Shown here piece after piece: positions 1 to 12,800 of a stretch of DNA of 64,000 nt. Location of the stretch: IMG/VR virus record IMGVR_UViG_3300028837_002886, positions 1 to 64,000 of that record; one strand, written 5' to 3'. The notes under the pieces are model-generated. The model was not told the DNA's origin and did not search any database. It saw only the letters and a program-made list of their open reading frames with translations. This DNA is from a virus. Positions within the stretch are counted from its first letter, which is position 1, and the number at the start of each line of letters is the position of its first letter. The position numbers and the translations under genes were made by a program.

Positions 1-2497
1 CCATAGTGTGTTTCTCTGAAATACAAACTAGGAGTCTCTGCGTCAAGAGCGAGTGCAATTATAACGGCAGCTGTGCTTCCTGTGCTTATATCACTCAGGA
101 TAGTTATCGTGTGCCCATCTGCATCTTCGCTGTAATCCGTTCCTTCTCTTTGTACGACGCCATTGATGTATAACCTCAACGAATCATCACCGAAACCGTA
201 TGTTTGAGACGTCTTGTATTCAGTAATGTTTTCATCGAGCACATAATCTTCTCTAACATATCTCTTAGAATCTGGACCTGTCGATTCTGTTGTTATGTAT
301 CTACAAAATGTTACCAACTCACCCGCGTAAGCTTGTAATACAAAGGTTACACTTCCAGAACCTTGATCGGAAGTATAATCATCGGGCTCTGTCTGCATAA
401 TGCCATTTCGAAATACATATAAATCATCACCAACATTCCAACCGCCTGGAACGATAAATACGGTTTGTCCTGCTGAAGCAGGGGTTAGATCATATCTCTC
501 ATAATAGAATGAATCTCCTGTTACGGTATAAGTTACTGTGTCATAATCGAATAATTCGGGGTCCTGATCTTCTGACATCGCTTGACCATTTCTAAATACC
601 ATTCTGAATATGGTTGATGGCTCAGGAGTATCAAACATGAATTGCTTTTGAGATATAAGCAAGTCCCATTGATCTGTTTCATATTCATACGGAGAATCAA
701 TTACACAAATAGTGACGTTCTGGCCCACCGTCAATGGTGTTCCAAAACTGATCGTGTTGTTGTCTATTTCGGCATAATCATCCAACACGGTTTGACATAT
801 ACCATTTATATATACTAATAGCTGTTTACCATCGGGGACATAGGTTACACCCGTTGGCAAGTCGAAATCTGTTTGACTTGCTATTGAAGTGTATTCGTAC
901 CTGGTGATCGATATATTGTCCCAGAATATGACCTTTATTATATTGTTTGCTGAAAGAGTGTATGCAAAATCTATTCTCCACTTGTCTATAACCAATGTCA
1001 GGGTGTAGTCCACACCTTCTTCAAGCAATTGACCATTTTGATATACGTGAAGATCATTAACGGAATCTGCTATATAATTATTTGTCAACACTTGAGTAGT
1101 TGGTGTCACTATCTCATATGTTTCTTCCAGTGCCACAGCATCGCCCGGGTTACCTGTGTCCTCAAAGTGCCTTATTTGGATTTTGTTTCCCGAACTGATA
1201 TAATCATGAAATTCAGCCTTGAATGCCGTCTCTCCTTGATCTGATGGCATCTGGCTGCATATATTAATTATATCGGAAGAGCTTGTTTGAAAATCGAATT
1301 CCAATCGGCTGTTATCGAATTCTGTATAATCTATTCCTCTTTGTAGTAATACTCCATTGTAATACACAAATAGCGCCTCTGGCTCTAACATGTCGGGCTC
1401 TGTTATGACAATCCTGTTTATATCAGAAGACACTACGTTTTTAGATGTTGCCGTGGTAACTATTTTCTGCCATATGTTATCAACATATACTATTTCTTCG
1501 GATTCCCAGCCTGCGAGATTTGTTAGTTTGTTGATAATTTCGATACGCCTGAATCCCATTGGGACTGTTGCTCTGGCGTAGAAAGATAGAGTGTAGTCTG
1601 TAGCTGCCACGATTTCGTTCGGCATATCTATTTGCACTACATTCCTTATGTTTTGTATGTCCTCGAAATATACTTTAAACGAACCGTCATCATCTATGCT
1701 TGATGTTACACTGCCACTTCCTATACTGCCCGCAGACCAAGCAGAAGTGCCAAAGAGCAGGTTGCCGTTCCAAACCATATTGGTTGTTTGTCCTGCCAAT
1801 TCGACAGCTCCACCAAATCTGCCTGCGTTTTTATCTAGCAAGTAGGTTGTAGGCGTTTGATCGTAATCTACATCATTAGCATCTTTGAATGATAAATACA
1901 GGTCGCGCATGTGAAATATCATACCAGAAGTTAAATTCTTAATCTGTACGAAAAGGCGCGCGTAAGTAGTACCAATCGGCCATTTTTCTAATTCCGATGG
2001 ATCGCCGAAGTTTTCCACACCAGGGTGTCGGACGAATCAAAAGAGACTGTGACGTCATTAATGCCCCATTTATCATAGTCGACCCCAGAAGGACGACCTG
2101 CTGTTACTTTCGTGCTTAAGTCTGTGTAATTAACGGTGCCAGCGTTGACCTTGTTTGCATCTCCAGAATCGCTAACATTCATTAATGAAATAAGCATATA
2201 GTAATTTTGGCTTGTATCTATTTCTACGTAGTCTTTACTGACGAGCGTAATGGTGCCCGTAACTCCTGTTATAACCGCTGTACCATCGTTTTTGATTTCC
2301 ATATTGCTCGCAGAACCGTCCAAGAATTCCCACTTGTCAGGATCGAACTGATATTTCAAGTTCTCATATCTATTAAGAGAGTCAGAGACATTGATATCAT
2401 AATGTAACAGGGCCTGGTTTTCCAGACCTATTGACATTACGTGTCGTTGTCTGTCTAAAATCGATTTTGAGTGAGCAATACTTATGTCTCTACTCAT
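1..2497 (-). CDS. Large fibre/adhesin-like structural protein, partial, apparent frameshift at 2011-2014
   Basis: The 5' part (2497 down to 1988) encodes 169 residues starting MSRDISIAHSK and stops early. The -1 frame then stays open without a stop from about 2012 to the window edge. The two parts read as one protein if one A is added to the AAAA run at 2014-2011: LVWK continues as NFGDPSELEKWP. The first 350 or so residues look like beta-rich carbohydrate-binding-like domains. The rest holds tandem repeats of about 75 residues with a core such as LYVFRNGIMQTEPDDYT, the same repeat type as in the gene at 2839-5586. The likely role is tail fibre or baseplate-attached host recognition, inferred from position and repeat type. 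The C-terminus lies outside the window. Alternatives are two adjacent genes or programmed frameshifting; I favour a sequence error. Confidence 0.7.
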
Positions 2498-2542
2498 AGT
2501 TTTACCAAGTCCATTATAAATATTTTACTAAGTCTTTGAGTC

Positions 2543-2839
2543 TCATTTATTTTTATATTCGCCCTCAAATACTTTCTTTGTGAGTCTTTTCTTGAGCCTC
2601 TCTATGCCATATTCGCATATCAAAGGCATCTTGCGGTAAATTTTGTATCTCGATGACCAATCTTCTTTAGCTACAGCCTGGCTTTGAATACGGCAGTGGC
2701 CGCTATTGTGTAGTGTTACTTGTATTGCATCTAACTCTTTTTTGCCTTTGTATAAAACAAACACATAACCCACGAGGTTAAGTGACGGTCTATTATTCTC
2801 AAACCCCATTCCCTTTCGAATGTTTTTCCAGTCCATCAT
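2543..2839 (-). CDS. Small hypothetical protein in the fibre operon
   Basis: A 98-residue basic protein of unknown function, beginning MMDWKNIRKGMG. Its start overlaps the stop of the upstream fibre gene in a TAATG junction, so the two are probably translationally coupled. The core alternates hydrophobic residues like a small beta-sheet protein (GYVFVLYKGKK, then AIQVTLHNSG) and ends in a Lys-rich helix. Its size and organisation are like the other small genes scattered through the tail module (14587, 16291 and the array at 21-23.6 kb), but I could not align it convincingly with them. No catalytic motif is visible. Confidence 0.7.
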   Translation of the reverse strand: MMDWKNIRKGMGFENNRPSLNLVGYVFVLYKGKKELDAIQVTLHNSGHCRIQSQAVAKEDWSSRYKIYRKMPLICEYGIERLKKRLTKKVFEGEYKNK

Positions 2840-5586
2840 TACACAATCACCTTTCTGTAGCGCCAGTCATACGTCAGATCTGTTTCATACCACTGCTGTA
2901 TTACTTGAGAATTGACGTTTATGCCTTTTATTTCACCGATGTCGATCATTGAATAGTCTATGTCTATTGCCTGCAATACGCCGTTACTATTAATAAAATG
3001 ATATACATAATATGCGTATGGGCTGCTGAAATCCAATTGAGAAGTTGTTGACGATATGCTGAAATATTCATGCTCAACGCTAGATGGAGCGGCTATTTTA
3101 AATATCGTAACAACATCCTCGTTCTGTCTTGCTGCGTGAAAGCTTATTGTTGTTCCATTCGGTTCATAATAATCTCTCGATGGATCTCCGGAGAATCTAT
3201 CGCCTTCCATTTGCATTACGCCATTGGTAAATACCAACAAGTGCTCGCTGTCATTGGTATATGCGCCTATGACAAAATCGCTTTGAACCCCAGCGACTGT
3301 GGTGTCACTTCTGGCAAATGTCGTTGTCTCTTCGTTGACTATCGTTACTTTTATTATATCTCCAGCAACCCTATTGTCATTGAACTTTATCGTGGTTTCG
3401 CCTTCTGCGGAACTAACGGTATAATCGTCCGTCTCTTTTTGTAATAAACCATTGCAGAACACTAATAGGTGATCTTCTGTGCTTTCTGGTGCTTCAATTG
3501 AAACCATGAAATCTGTGCCCGCTTCGGAGACATTGAATATAGTTTCAAATGCGCCAGGCACATTGTCGCCTGGGTTAAGATATATGACATCTACAATATC
3601 GCCGGTCAAGCGCGAGTCAATGAATCTCACAAAGGTTTGATACATATTTATGGGGCCAGGTTCTATTCTTGTATTCTTGAGATACCCATTCAATACATCC
3701 TGAGTGCTAGTTGTATAATCATATGTTTCTGTATCTAATATTCCATTTGAAAACACAAGAACAGAATCTGTTTGTAAATAAGCTGGGTCCAGTCTGAAAT
3801 CTGCCTGGCCCTGAGTTGCTTCAAAATTCTGAATATTAAAATAATCACTGCTTCTAAAAACAAACGCGCTTATTGCATCGTTAAGCTCGCGGCCCGAGTT
3901 AAATGTAAATGTTGTATTGCCAGTTTCAGTATAGTCGTCGGCTGCGCCGAGCGTCATACATAAACCATTGCAGAACAATAACAAATGATTGCCGTCTGTT
4001 GTGTATATTCCGGCCGGTAATGTAAACACCGTCTGTGCGGCGGTTGCTGTCCAGTCATATCTGGTTACATCAGCCCCGGTTGCATCTTCTATAACGTTAA
4101 CTTGTACAGCGTCTCCTGCTGTTCTTGCGGTATTGAATACTACATCAAAAGGAGTAGGAGGCCCTGTTATGTTGAATATGGTATAGTCATCGGTAACTCC
4201 TTCTTTTTGAAGCACTCCTCCGGAGAATACCCAAATTTGATCTGTTGTATTTGTCGGCTCTCCTCTAGGAACAGAGAATACGGTTGTTGGAGCAGAAACC
4301 TGGAAATTGAAGTCCTGCATTTCGCTCGAAGGATTATCATAAAATAACCCAGACCCTGGATTAAAAGCGACAACTTTAACGCGATCTCCTATGTCTCTTG
4401 GATTGAACATAAACACCCGGGCTAACTGCGTGCCGGGTATGAGATTCGGATCAATTGCCACATACAATGCCTTCGACTTTATATCGTTTACAGTATCATC
4501 TTCATAGTATATCAAATTCGAACTGGCAGTTTCGCTATCTTTAAGAATAGCGTCCAAGTATATAGACACTCTATAATCGGAAAATATACCGCTTACCATA
4601 TGCCATTCCCCTTGCGGTAGCAACTCTTGGTCAAAAGACGCTTTCGCGAATGTTCCACCAAATAGCTGTACTGCGAACTCTATTGTGCCAGCAGGATTTT
4701 TCCATAGCTTATAGCCAGAGGTGGCGCAACCTAATATAGTTTGACTTACGTCTTCCTTGTATTTTAGTATTTTAACCCACGTAGACAAAACCACCCGATC
4801 ATCAGGAAAGAAAGCTGGATAAGTAGTATCATCGGCCAGTTTAACATAACCATCTGTTTGTGCTACTCCAGAGTTAATCCATGCAGAAGCAAAACCCAAT
4901 TGCTCAAGTTGCACTGCGCTTATATCTAAATGACCATCGAAGTCAATAATTATTCTTAGTTGTTGGCTAGGGGTTCCATTAAATTGAGATTGCGGATTAA
5001 GGAATGTGATTTTCGCGCGCGTCCATTCAAAAGACAAATCCAAATCTATTGCCAGTAACTCCTCTGCGGTTGGGATATTTTCTAGCTCTATCCTAACCTT
5101 GCCGCTTGTGTTGCCTGTGTCAGTTCTGTAATAAAACGAAAGAGTATATGTTTGATTTGGCGCCGCGTAGGCTTGAGTGTCGGTATATAAAATCACTTCT
5201 TCTGAAGTGTTAGATCCACTGTTCACCCTCAAGAAATTAAACGCCAAATATGTCGGACTATCGGTATCCATTATGGTGATAAAATCAGTGTTGACTCCTG
5301 CGGTGTCTTTTACCGTTACATTCCAACCTGTAGTGGTGGCAAAACCGGTGTCTACATTTAGATATTCTAAAATATTTGTTGAGCCCTCTTCTGCTGCCAA
5401 AACATAGCCTCCTGTTCTTGTCTCAAGAGAAACAAGATTACAGGTAGAGTCTATTACGGGATATTTGCCGTCCGATGAAACAAAATCATGCCATGGATAG
5501 AATATGGTAGTAGGATAAACCGAAAGCACTTCTGTGCTCAGGTTCATATAGCTGTCTCTGTGGGCTGTTATATCTCTTACTGGCAT
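2839..5586 (-). CDS. Fibre/adhesin-like protein: LamG-like domain plus tandem repeats
   Basis: A 915-residue protein. An in-frame ATG at 5622 is possible, but the ATG at 5586 (MPVRDITAHRD) forms a TAATG junction with the upstream gene and is preceded by AGG at good spacing, so I chose it. Residues of about 40-220 look like a carbohydrate-binding or jelly-roll domain, and about 225-400 like a LamG/concanavalin-type domain (VVLSTWVKILK, then YKLWKNPAGTIEFAV). The C-terminal half holds five or six repeats of about 75-80 residues built around hllVFcNGllQke-x-DDYTv, followed by a F-x-x-x-R-x-x-GD-x-V block. It is probably an extended host-binding tail appendage; the role comes from context, not from a characterised homologue. 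Confidence 0.8.
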   Translation of the reverse strand: MPVRDITAHRDSYMNLSTEVLSVYPTTIFYPWHDFVSSDGKYPVIDSTCNLVSLETRTGGYVLAAEEGSTNILEYLNVDTGFATTTGWNVTVKDTAGVNTDFITIMDTDSPTYLAFNFLRVNSGSNTSEEVILYTDTQAYAAPNQTYTLSFYYRTDTGNTSGKVRIELENIPTAEELLAIDLDLSFEWTRAKITFLNPQSQFNGTPSQQLRIIIDFDGHLDISAVQLEQLGFASAWINSGVAQTDGYVKLADDTTYPAFFPDDRVVLSTWVKILKYKEDVSQTILGCATSGYKLWKNPAGTIEFAVQLFGGTFAKASFDQELLPQGEWHMVSGIFSDYRVSIYLDAILKDSETASSNLIYYEDDTVNDIKSKALYVAIDPNLIPGTQLARVFMFNPRDIGDRVKVVAFNPGSGLFYDNPSSEMQDFNFQVSAPTTVFSVPRGEPTNTTDQIWVFSGGVLQKEGVTDDYTIFNITGPPTPFDVVFNTARTAGDAVQVNVIEDATGADVTRYDWTATAAQTVFTLPAGIYTTDGNHLLLFCNGLCMTLGAADDYTETGNTTFTFNSGRELNDAISAFVFRSSDYFNIQNFEATQGQADFRLDPAYLQTDSVLVFSNGILDTETYDYTTSTQDVLNGYLKNTRIEPGPINMYQTFVRFIDSRLTGDIVDVIYLNPGDNVPGAFETIFNVSEAGTDFMVSIEAPESTEDHLLVFCNGLLQKETDDYTVSSAEGETTIKFNDNRVAGDIIKVTIVNEETTTFARSDTTVAGVQSDFVIGAYTNDSEHLLVFTNGVMQMEGDRFSGDPSRDYYEPNGTTISFHAARQNEDVVTIFKIAAPSSVEHEYFSISSTTSQLDFSSPYAYYVYHFINSNGVLQAIDIDYSMIDIGEIKGINVNSQVIQQWYETDLTYDWRYRKVIV

Positions 5587-6836
5587 TATACCTGACCTAC
5601 GTAGTAATATGGATTGTACCATGGCATAGCGTTCGTATATGAATGTTCTATTAAGTGATCTGTAAATACTCGAGAACTTATTACAAAATCACTAGCGTGT
5701 CCATTGAGGAAATCTTGATCATACCAAGTTCCTAGATATAGTAAAGCATTTTGTTCGAACGCCAAATTACGACCATCGGTGACTTCTGTGTCCAAGGCTC
5801 CGTTAATATACGCTCTATATTTTATACTGTCATAAGTTATGATCAAATGTATCCATTCGTCTTCTGATGCATCGTGGTTCGTATCTATATCGAACAATTG
5901 ATTACTAGCGTCTGCTCCTTGAATAACCACTTTGTTACCATACGTGTTGTCAGTGAAGGCCACCAATCTGTTATAATCTCCGTGACTGCTGCATATACTG
6001 AAAAGCGCATTCCGAGTGCCATCGAAGTTTTTAACATTAAACCATCCGCCTATGCTGAACGCTCCCGGATTGAAATACGAATTGCTGTATGCCAGCACTC
6101 CATCGGCACGCGTGTTTGCTATCCAAGAAGTAGCAAAATTATATACTTCTGTTTGCGGATGAAAGATATTCATATAGGTAGCGTTGTTCGATGATTCCAG
6201 GTGAAATTGTCTTATTTCATCACCAGTTCCTACAATGTCACCTGCTTGGACCGTATACGGATTAGAGTCAACATACTGCCACCTGTCGGGGGTTACTGTG
6301 ATATACTCATCATAATGATGTCCCGTGACCGAAGAGTATACAGAGAACCTTACGGCTGTCGCGTCGGTTTTAACCCAACACTGTTGAATAACCTCTTGGC
6401 CGGCGTTAACACTGAAGATAACACCTTGAGCATATGTTATGGCTGTTGTAACGGCAAAATCATCATTATATAGAGAGTTCTCCGAACTGCCCGCGAAATC
6501 TACCGGTTTATTACCATCGCCACCGGCAATATATCCTCCAACTGGTGACGTGGCCCAATTAATAGAAAATTGATCTTCGTCTTGAAGACCTCCATCTTCT
6601 ACTTCGTTTGCTGTGCTTCTTTCTACGGTCATTACTCCTTGCTCAAAAGGGCCTTGACCGAACGTGCGAGTTATAATGGCATCGTTAGGATATAATTTGT
6701 GTCCGTTACCATCGATGCCGAGCGTACTGCTATCACAGCTGAACAAAAGTTCTTGTTCTGTAACAGCGTTTGGATAACCTTTGAGAATATTCAAGGTGTC
6801 TTTATGCGCGCGAGTTACTCTGTATTTTTCTATCAT
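5586..6836 (-). CDS. LamG-like tail appendage protein
   Basis: A 416-residue structural protein. The N-terminal 120 residues resemble the start of other appendage proteins. Residues 130-240 look like a carbohydrate-binding domain (QQCWVKTDATAVRFSVYSS). The C-terminal third (about 250-400) has the laminin-G/pentraxin pattern FSIGGWFNVKN, then DEWIHLIITYDS, then YRAYINGALDTE, then NALLYLGTWYD. Such lectin-like folds are common on phage fibres that contact surface sugars. The stop overlaps the downstream start (TAATG), and the gene begins 3 bases after the stop of the 2574-residue gene, so it belongs to the same operon. Confidence 0.8.
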   Translation of the reverse strand: MIEKYRVTRAHKDTLNILKGYPNAVTEQELLFSCDSSTLGIDGNGHKLYPNDAIITRTFGQGPFEQGVMTVERSTANEVEDGGLQDEDQFSINWATSPVGGYIAGGDGNKPVDFAGSSENSLYNDDFAVTTAITYAQGVIFSVNAGQEVIQQCWVKTDATAVRFSVYSSVTGHHYDEYITVTPDRWQYVDSNPYTVQAGDIVGTGDEIRQFHLESSNNATYMNIFHPQTEVYNFATSWIANTRADGVLAYSNSYFNPGAFSIGGWFNVKNFDGTRNALFSICSSHGDYNRLVAFTDNTYGNKVVIQGADASNQLFDIDTNHDASEDEWIHLIITYDSIKYRAYINGALDTEVTDGRNLAFEQNALLYLGTWYDQDFLNGHASDFVISSRVFTDHLIEHSYTNAMPWYNPYYYVGQV

Positions 6837-6839
6837 AGT

Positions 6840-9800
6840 TTAGCTCATCGTGATTCCGGAAGTAACAGGCACCTGCCCCATGATTGTCACAAATACTTTG
6901 ATATATCCGTCATCAGGATCGACCCAATCGTTTGGATTTGAACTTTCGGTTGTTGTCATTGTGTTTTCATCATCAAGCTTGACTACCAAATTGTTAGCGT
7001 TGCTGAGTGTTGGATCCCAGTAAACGTGTCTCAACGGACTGGAGACTCCAAACATCACGACTGTCTTGTCCAGAGATATATTCAAGTTATGTTGAATGTT
7101 CGCTTGCGTATCGCCTGGTGCGCCAGAGACACGACCGCTGAATGTTATTTTGTATGCCTGTAGATATCGTACGCCGTTGCTTTCGTTGCTATTGCTTAGT
7201 GCGATTTCTGAAGATACTAGCGGTGCTGCCTCGACTGCGCCGGTTCCAGATTGATCTAAGGTGACTCTCACACAATCTTGAGTGCCTAACGTATCGTTAA
7301 GATCCAACTTTACCGATTCAATAACATTATAAATCAACGGGTTAGCCGCACTAGGTTCATCTCTGTTGGTGAGCTGTGCTTGTCTGAAGTATACGTTCGC
7401 ATCAGAGTCAATCTTCATTATTTGGTATATGTCATTATCAGTTGAAAAGATTACTTCGTCGGCATCAGCACCTGGCTCAATATGGCCACTCTTGCTAATC
7501 TGGAGATTGTATTTTTGTATGTTGTCTACCTTGCCACTGAAGGTTGTAATCTCACTGTTGTTGACGATGTTTTCAATATAAGCGGGTCTAATAGCGTTGA
7601 GACTCAGATTACCGTCGGCTCCAGCGTTATTGTAAATATGAAGCTCTACGTTCAGGTTTTCATCTTCTTCAGACTTAAGTGTCATACTGTCGGTCATCAC
7701 GTTGTTGTTTATCCAAAGACCATCGACAGCCATTATTTTGATTGCGCTCTTTGCTCCTTGGTATGTAATAAAAGCTTCTTTGCCTGCGTTGTCTATAGGA
7801 GCAGCTACAATCAACTTCCTTAACCTAAGGTCCTGTGTTTCATTAGGCATTTCATAATTCGTCGAGTCGGTTGTGGTCTTTGCGAACACATCATTTTGAT
7901 GTGACAGACTGCTAGATAAACGACCTGCTGTTGATACTTCAAGGTATATTGTAACTTGTTTTATGTTGTCCGTTTCATATACGACTCGATACATTTGTTC
8001 GGAATATATTGGAGTAACTAAGAACGGATCGCTTATGTGTTCTATTTCGCTCAAATCTTGCAATTGAGCAACCGTATGAATTTTTACATACCACGAACCG
8101 CTGTCGGTGGTTTTGATTTGAGTGCTGAATGTCCAAGTACCGGCCGAGTTACCAAACATCGGTGTCGGTGTGTTATCCGAAGTGGTAACTATAGTATAGA
8201 TTGAATTGTCCTCACCAGTTCCTGTTCCGGATAGGGTACTCCACGATGCCCCTAGCAATACGTTATCGTCATACGTTATATCGAATTTGTCAAGCTCTAT
8301 TAGTTGCCACTCGTCTGCGGTTTCTTCCCATATTAGGGCCGAATCGTAGTCTTCGTCGTCTGGATGTCTAAATGATTTTATACCAGAACGAACGGGGCTT
8401 GCTAATTCAGGTATGCCGACCCAATTGCCATCATCATCGAACTCTTGTATTCTGTTGACTTCGATCATATTGTCTTCGACGATGGCGGTGGTAACGTTAG
8501 CAATAACTTCGTTACCCATGACGTACAGGTCGCCTTCGATGAACATGTCGTTGAGTCTAAGGTTAGCGTATTCTCCAGTTGTACCATTTATAATTTTGAC
8601 TTCATCCGTTAATGTAATAATGTCCTGGAGTACAGGTATATTATTAGCATCCAAGAATGGAAGCTTTTTGTTTATCCAAAGTTGAGCTTTGTCATGATCG
8701 ATGGCGCTTCTTTCTACCCTAAGCTCATTTATAAAGCCTTCTGCGAGACTCTCAGACCATGTAATCGTCTCCGTGCTTGGGTTATAAGATTGCTTGAGCC
8801 AACCACCACCAATCTGAATGCTTTCGGTTAGATTTTCAAGGACGTTCGGATCAATGATAATCAACTTACTTATAGGAGTCAAATTATCAAAATAGAATGT
8901 CATCAAAAACTGCCAATCGTTGTAACCGTCTGAGAATCTTGTTATGTCTGGATATATTTCATCCAGCCTTTGCCATGTAACCAAGAGTGTATGGAATACC
9001 TGAAAAGCTTCGTTGCTTTCGAACTTGTATCTACTTTGGTTTTCGGTATCCCACGTATCAAGAGCATAGCTTCTGTATTCATATTCTATATCGCTCTGAT
9101 CTATGTTCATTTGTTTAGTATAGAATACTATCTTGAACGAGTTCCAGTAACTGCCACCATCTAGAGGCCATCTCGAATACGGATTAGCTACAGTTCCCAG
9201 ATTGTCGAACGTAGCTTTGCTCAGTGATTCGGAAGTGTTGTAGTCTTTGGCGTCGTATATGATTTGAAAGTAATTTTCTTGATTTGCGGTTTTTCTACTA
9301 TCAAACAAAACTACACTGTCTTGATAACTTCCGGCGAGGTTGAAGTTATATTTGAAAGTAGGCTTATATTTTAGATATACCGAACCTGCGAGACCACTGA
9401 GAGGAACGTTGTATTGTATTCTCTCATCGAACCTGGCAGAGCTTTGATAGAACTTGGTATAATCCACACCAGCTCTGTAAACTCTTGGGTTAGATAGATA
9501 CAGATTCAGTTTTGCCCTATAATCGCCAGCGTCAAAATGTGTGGCTCCTACATATCGTGGATCGCCTCCGCCAAACTCATCTGACTCATCCCAACCAGAG
9601 GTAATTATTTCTATTCTCTTTGGTATGACGGCCGCCGCGGTTCTGACGCTGATGGTGTCAAGCTTGTCTTCAATTAAATCGTCTGCGCCGCCAGAGAAAG
9701 CTCTTATTGTGCTGTAGTATAAGTCTCCTGTTGCTCCCTCGTCGCTGTAATATATTCTAACTTCCAGCTTACTTGATGCACCCGCGCCGTAAGCGTTCTC

Positions 9801-12800
9801 GAGATAGTATGACAAATCAAATTGGTAGATATCCTTTGGGTATAATGGTTCGCCGGAGCCATCTAAGAAGCTTTGAGATATGGTCATATTCCTATTAAGC
9901 TGCATGGCGTTTGTGTTATCAAACGCAATACCTGTGCTTCTTGGATCTGTGATGTATAAACCTCTTGGGATACCTGGATTGTCAGGTAGGCCGTCAGCTC
10001 TCCAGCGACGGACACCATATTCATCTACGATAGATAAACCAAAATAGTCAGGTGTATAATCCCAATCTGCCTGAAATTCAGCTTCGCTATCATAGAGCCC
10101 CTGTTCATCAAATTCGCCTGGGAAATTATTAAACTGACACACATTATCGTCGTCGATTTCCTCGATGGTCGAACTCGATACAGTTGTAGCTGGAATATAT
10201 CGTCCATTCGATGATACAAAGCTTCTTGAGAACGGGAAGTAAGCTACTGTATCGGATTTGATGCCGATATAGTAATCCCATAGTTGTAGTTTTGTAATGT
10301 AATATCTTCTATCATAAATGTCGTTCAGGAAGTAATCCTGCTGACTAACATTCATGGTATAAAGTTTAATTGCCTCGTCTGTTGACACAAAGCCATACCA
10401 AACGTGCTGTCTTGTTATGGAACCTCCACCACCCGCAATTGCATCCTGCATCGTTTGCTCATCAAACGTCGATGTATTTGGTTCTTGTGGTGAGTTGTCG
10501 TGTGGTATGCCAGGGGTAATGGCTGTTACAAATCCTTCTTCGTCCCACTCTTCGTTTAGTTGTATTATATCAACGCGCGGTATGCTGAAGTCATAGCTTG
10601 CGTATATCTGGTGTTTGAATTGATCTCTGCTGTAAACCAACAGATGTAGTTTCTCGGACCACACATGCGCGGAAGTAAAGGTTGTAACATAATCATATGG
10701 CTTGAGATTTTCTTTTATTCCTGTAACAGGAGTACTAAAATCCGGGTGGGCCTCATCAATACCCTTGAATTCTTTAGTATAAACCATATCGCAGAACAAT
10801 TCATAGTTTTCAGCCAGAACTCCAGAAGGAAGATTGATTGTTACCGTTCTAGCTGTCAGATCTAGGTTTTTGTAGCCTTCGGTACTTCCAACTACCTCTT
10901 CTAGTATATTAAAATATTTGTATTCTATGTAGACCTTCTGATCTGGATCGATACGGCCATAGCCGGTCATTTCGAACAGAGGGTTCGGCTTCCTTCGAAT
11001 TTTGCCATAATTGCTATTAGTTGGATCATATTCGACTTCATAGTCGCGACCTTCAACATAAGAGACTCTGCTTGATGGAGAGTTTCTCACTATGACGGAG
11101 CCCTTGATGAGACGCATTCTGTCTTTGTTTCCCTCTTGAAGCAGGGTGCTAATCACAAAAGTGTGCCACAAAGGACTTGTTGGATCAATAAGGTCTACGT
11201 CATTATCAGATGCAGGGATGCGGATGATTGTTCTAAATTCAGTTGGATTGTTTGTATCATTAAACAGCTCCACATAGCTGCTGGCGCTTGCTTCTTTTTC
11301 GTCGTGCACCTTGAACAATCTACCCTTGGAACCGCCCCATATTGCCCCATTAGCGTCTTTGAAGAATGTAAAAAAGTCAAGGCCGTATGATGTGTTGTAG
11401 AGCATCAATTGATCTACATAATAAAGACCACCGTTGCTGCTCAAGTACTCTACTACTGCAGACCCGAGAGTATCGGTTGTGCTTCCATCAACAGTATCGA
11501 TTGCCGAATTAATACCACCATCAGGTCTGTTTGGATATTCTTCATCTGCCGGTGCGCCCGTAGGATAACTATAGCCCACCTCATCTTTATGTCCACCCCA
11601 TTCGCCTCTGGTGTCTCTAAGTCCACCCATGAGGATGTGATCGCTATAAGAGACGATATCGTTGATGAAACACGCGTGGTTATCGGATGTAAATGAAGAG
11701 GTGTTTACGCCACCAGAATTAAATGCTGTAGCCGTGGCGCTTTCTTCTAATTTTGCTGCGTCGATGCCGATTTGAACAGCGGCCGTGGATTTTATGTAAA
11801 CTCTGGCCTTTACTGTTGCCACATTGCTAAAAGTATCCGTTACTGTATATCGTGTCCAAACATCTTTGGTCGTAATATTAACCGCGGTGCTGTTACTTTC
11901 TAAAATAACCAAGCCTGTGTTGTCTAACCCCTCTATTCCTATTTCAAGGCTAGCGGCCAAATCGGTCAAATTCTGCATATATATTGAGAATGTAAATGTT
12001 TTGGGTGTGCCAGGCGTGACGCCAAGTCCGCCAGACGGCGAATACGTTTGTGACACTCTAGCCGTGTTGGCATCTATATTGACTAAACCAGCCTGGTAAA
12101 CATTAAAGTTGCCTCCATATCTTCTATCGAGAATAACTGAGCCTGGGATTCCACCAGTGAATGTCCAATCGTCTGGAGGATTGCCGTTCTCAAAGTCAGC
12201 ATTCTCGAGAAAGTTATCTATTCTCCACGTTTCGCTTTCGTAAAGGTTCAATCTTTGATAGGCAAAATGCTCATGGTCCCCTTCGTTGTTGGCATCAACC
12301 AATCTCCAAAGCTCATCGTCGCCAGGCTTATGATTGCCAAAATCATCATCCCATTCTACAGAGCTGTCTCCTATGCCAACTAGCATATAAATAGTGGCAT
12401 CTTGTTGGGTCTTGTGCTTCACAAACGCCTTGATTGTGCAGTAGTTGCTTGAAAAATCGGATGCATACTGTATGGCACCAAGACCATTTAATACGAAGTT
12501 CGTATAATTATCATCATGATGCAGCTGCCGCGTTGAGTTAAAATCGCGATCGCCATAATAATATATACCATTGTTCTCTGTGCCTATAATGAGAACTTGA
12601 ACATAGCCACTGCCATATTTAGATGTCTCTGTGAAAGCCGTCACGCTTGTAGTCGCCAGTGTCGGACTTTCTGTTCCAAGATCGGTAATTGTAACGTTCT
12701 GTGGAGCATCAGCCCCATCATGTTCTAATAATCTAAAACCCAGATCGGTACCAACAGCTAGCTGATCGGGAACAGTCCATACATACAGAGTGTTAACAGC

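Noticed and set aside
2011-2014. Programmed -1 frameshift to make two fibre forms
   Set aside because: The site (TGG AAA ACT) is not a standard slippery heptamer and two other A-run shifts in the window have the same sign, so sequence error is simpler.
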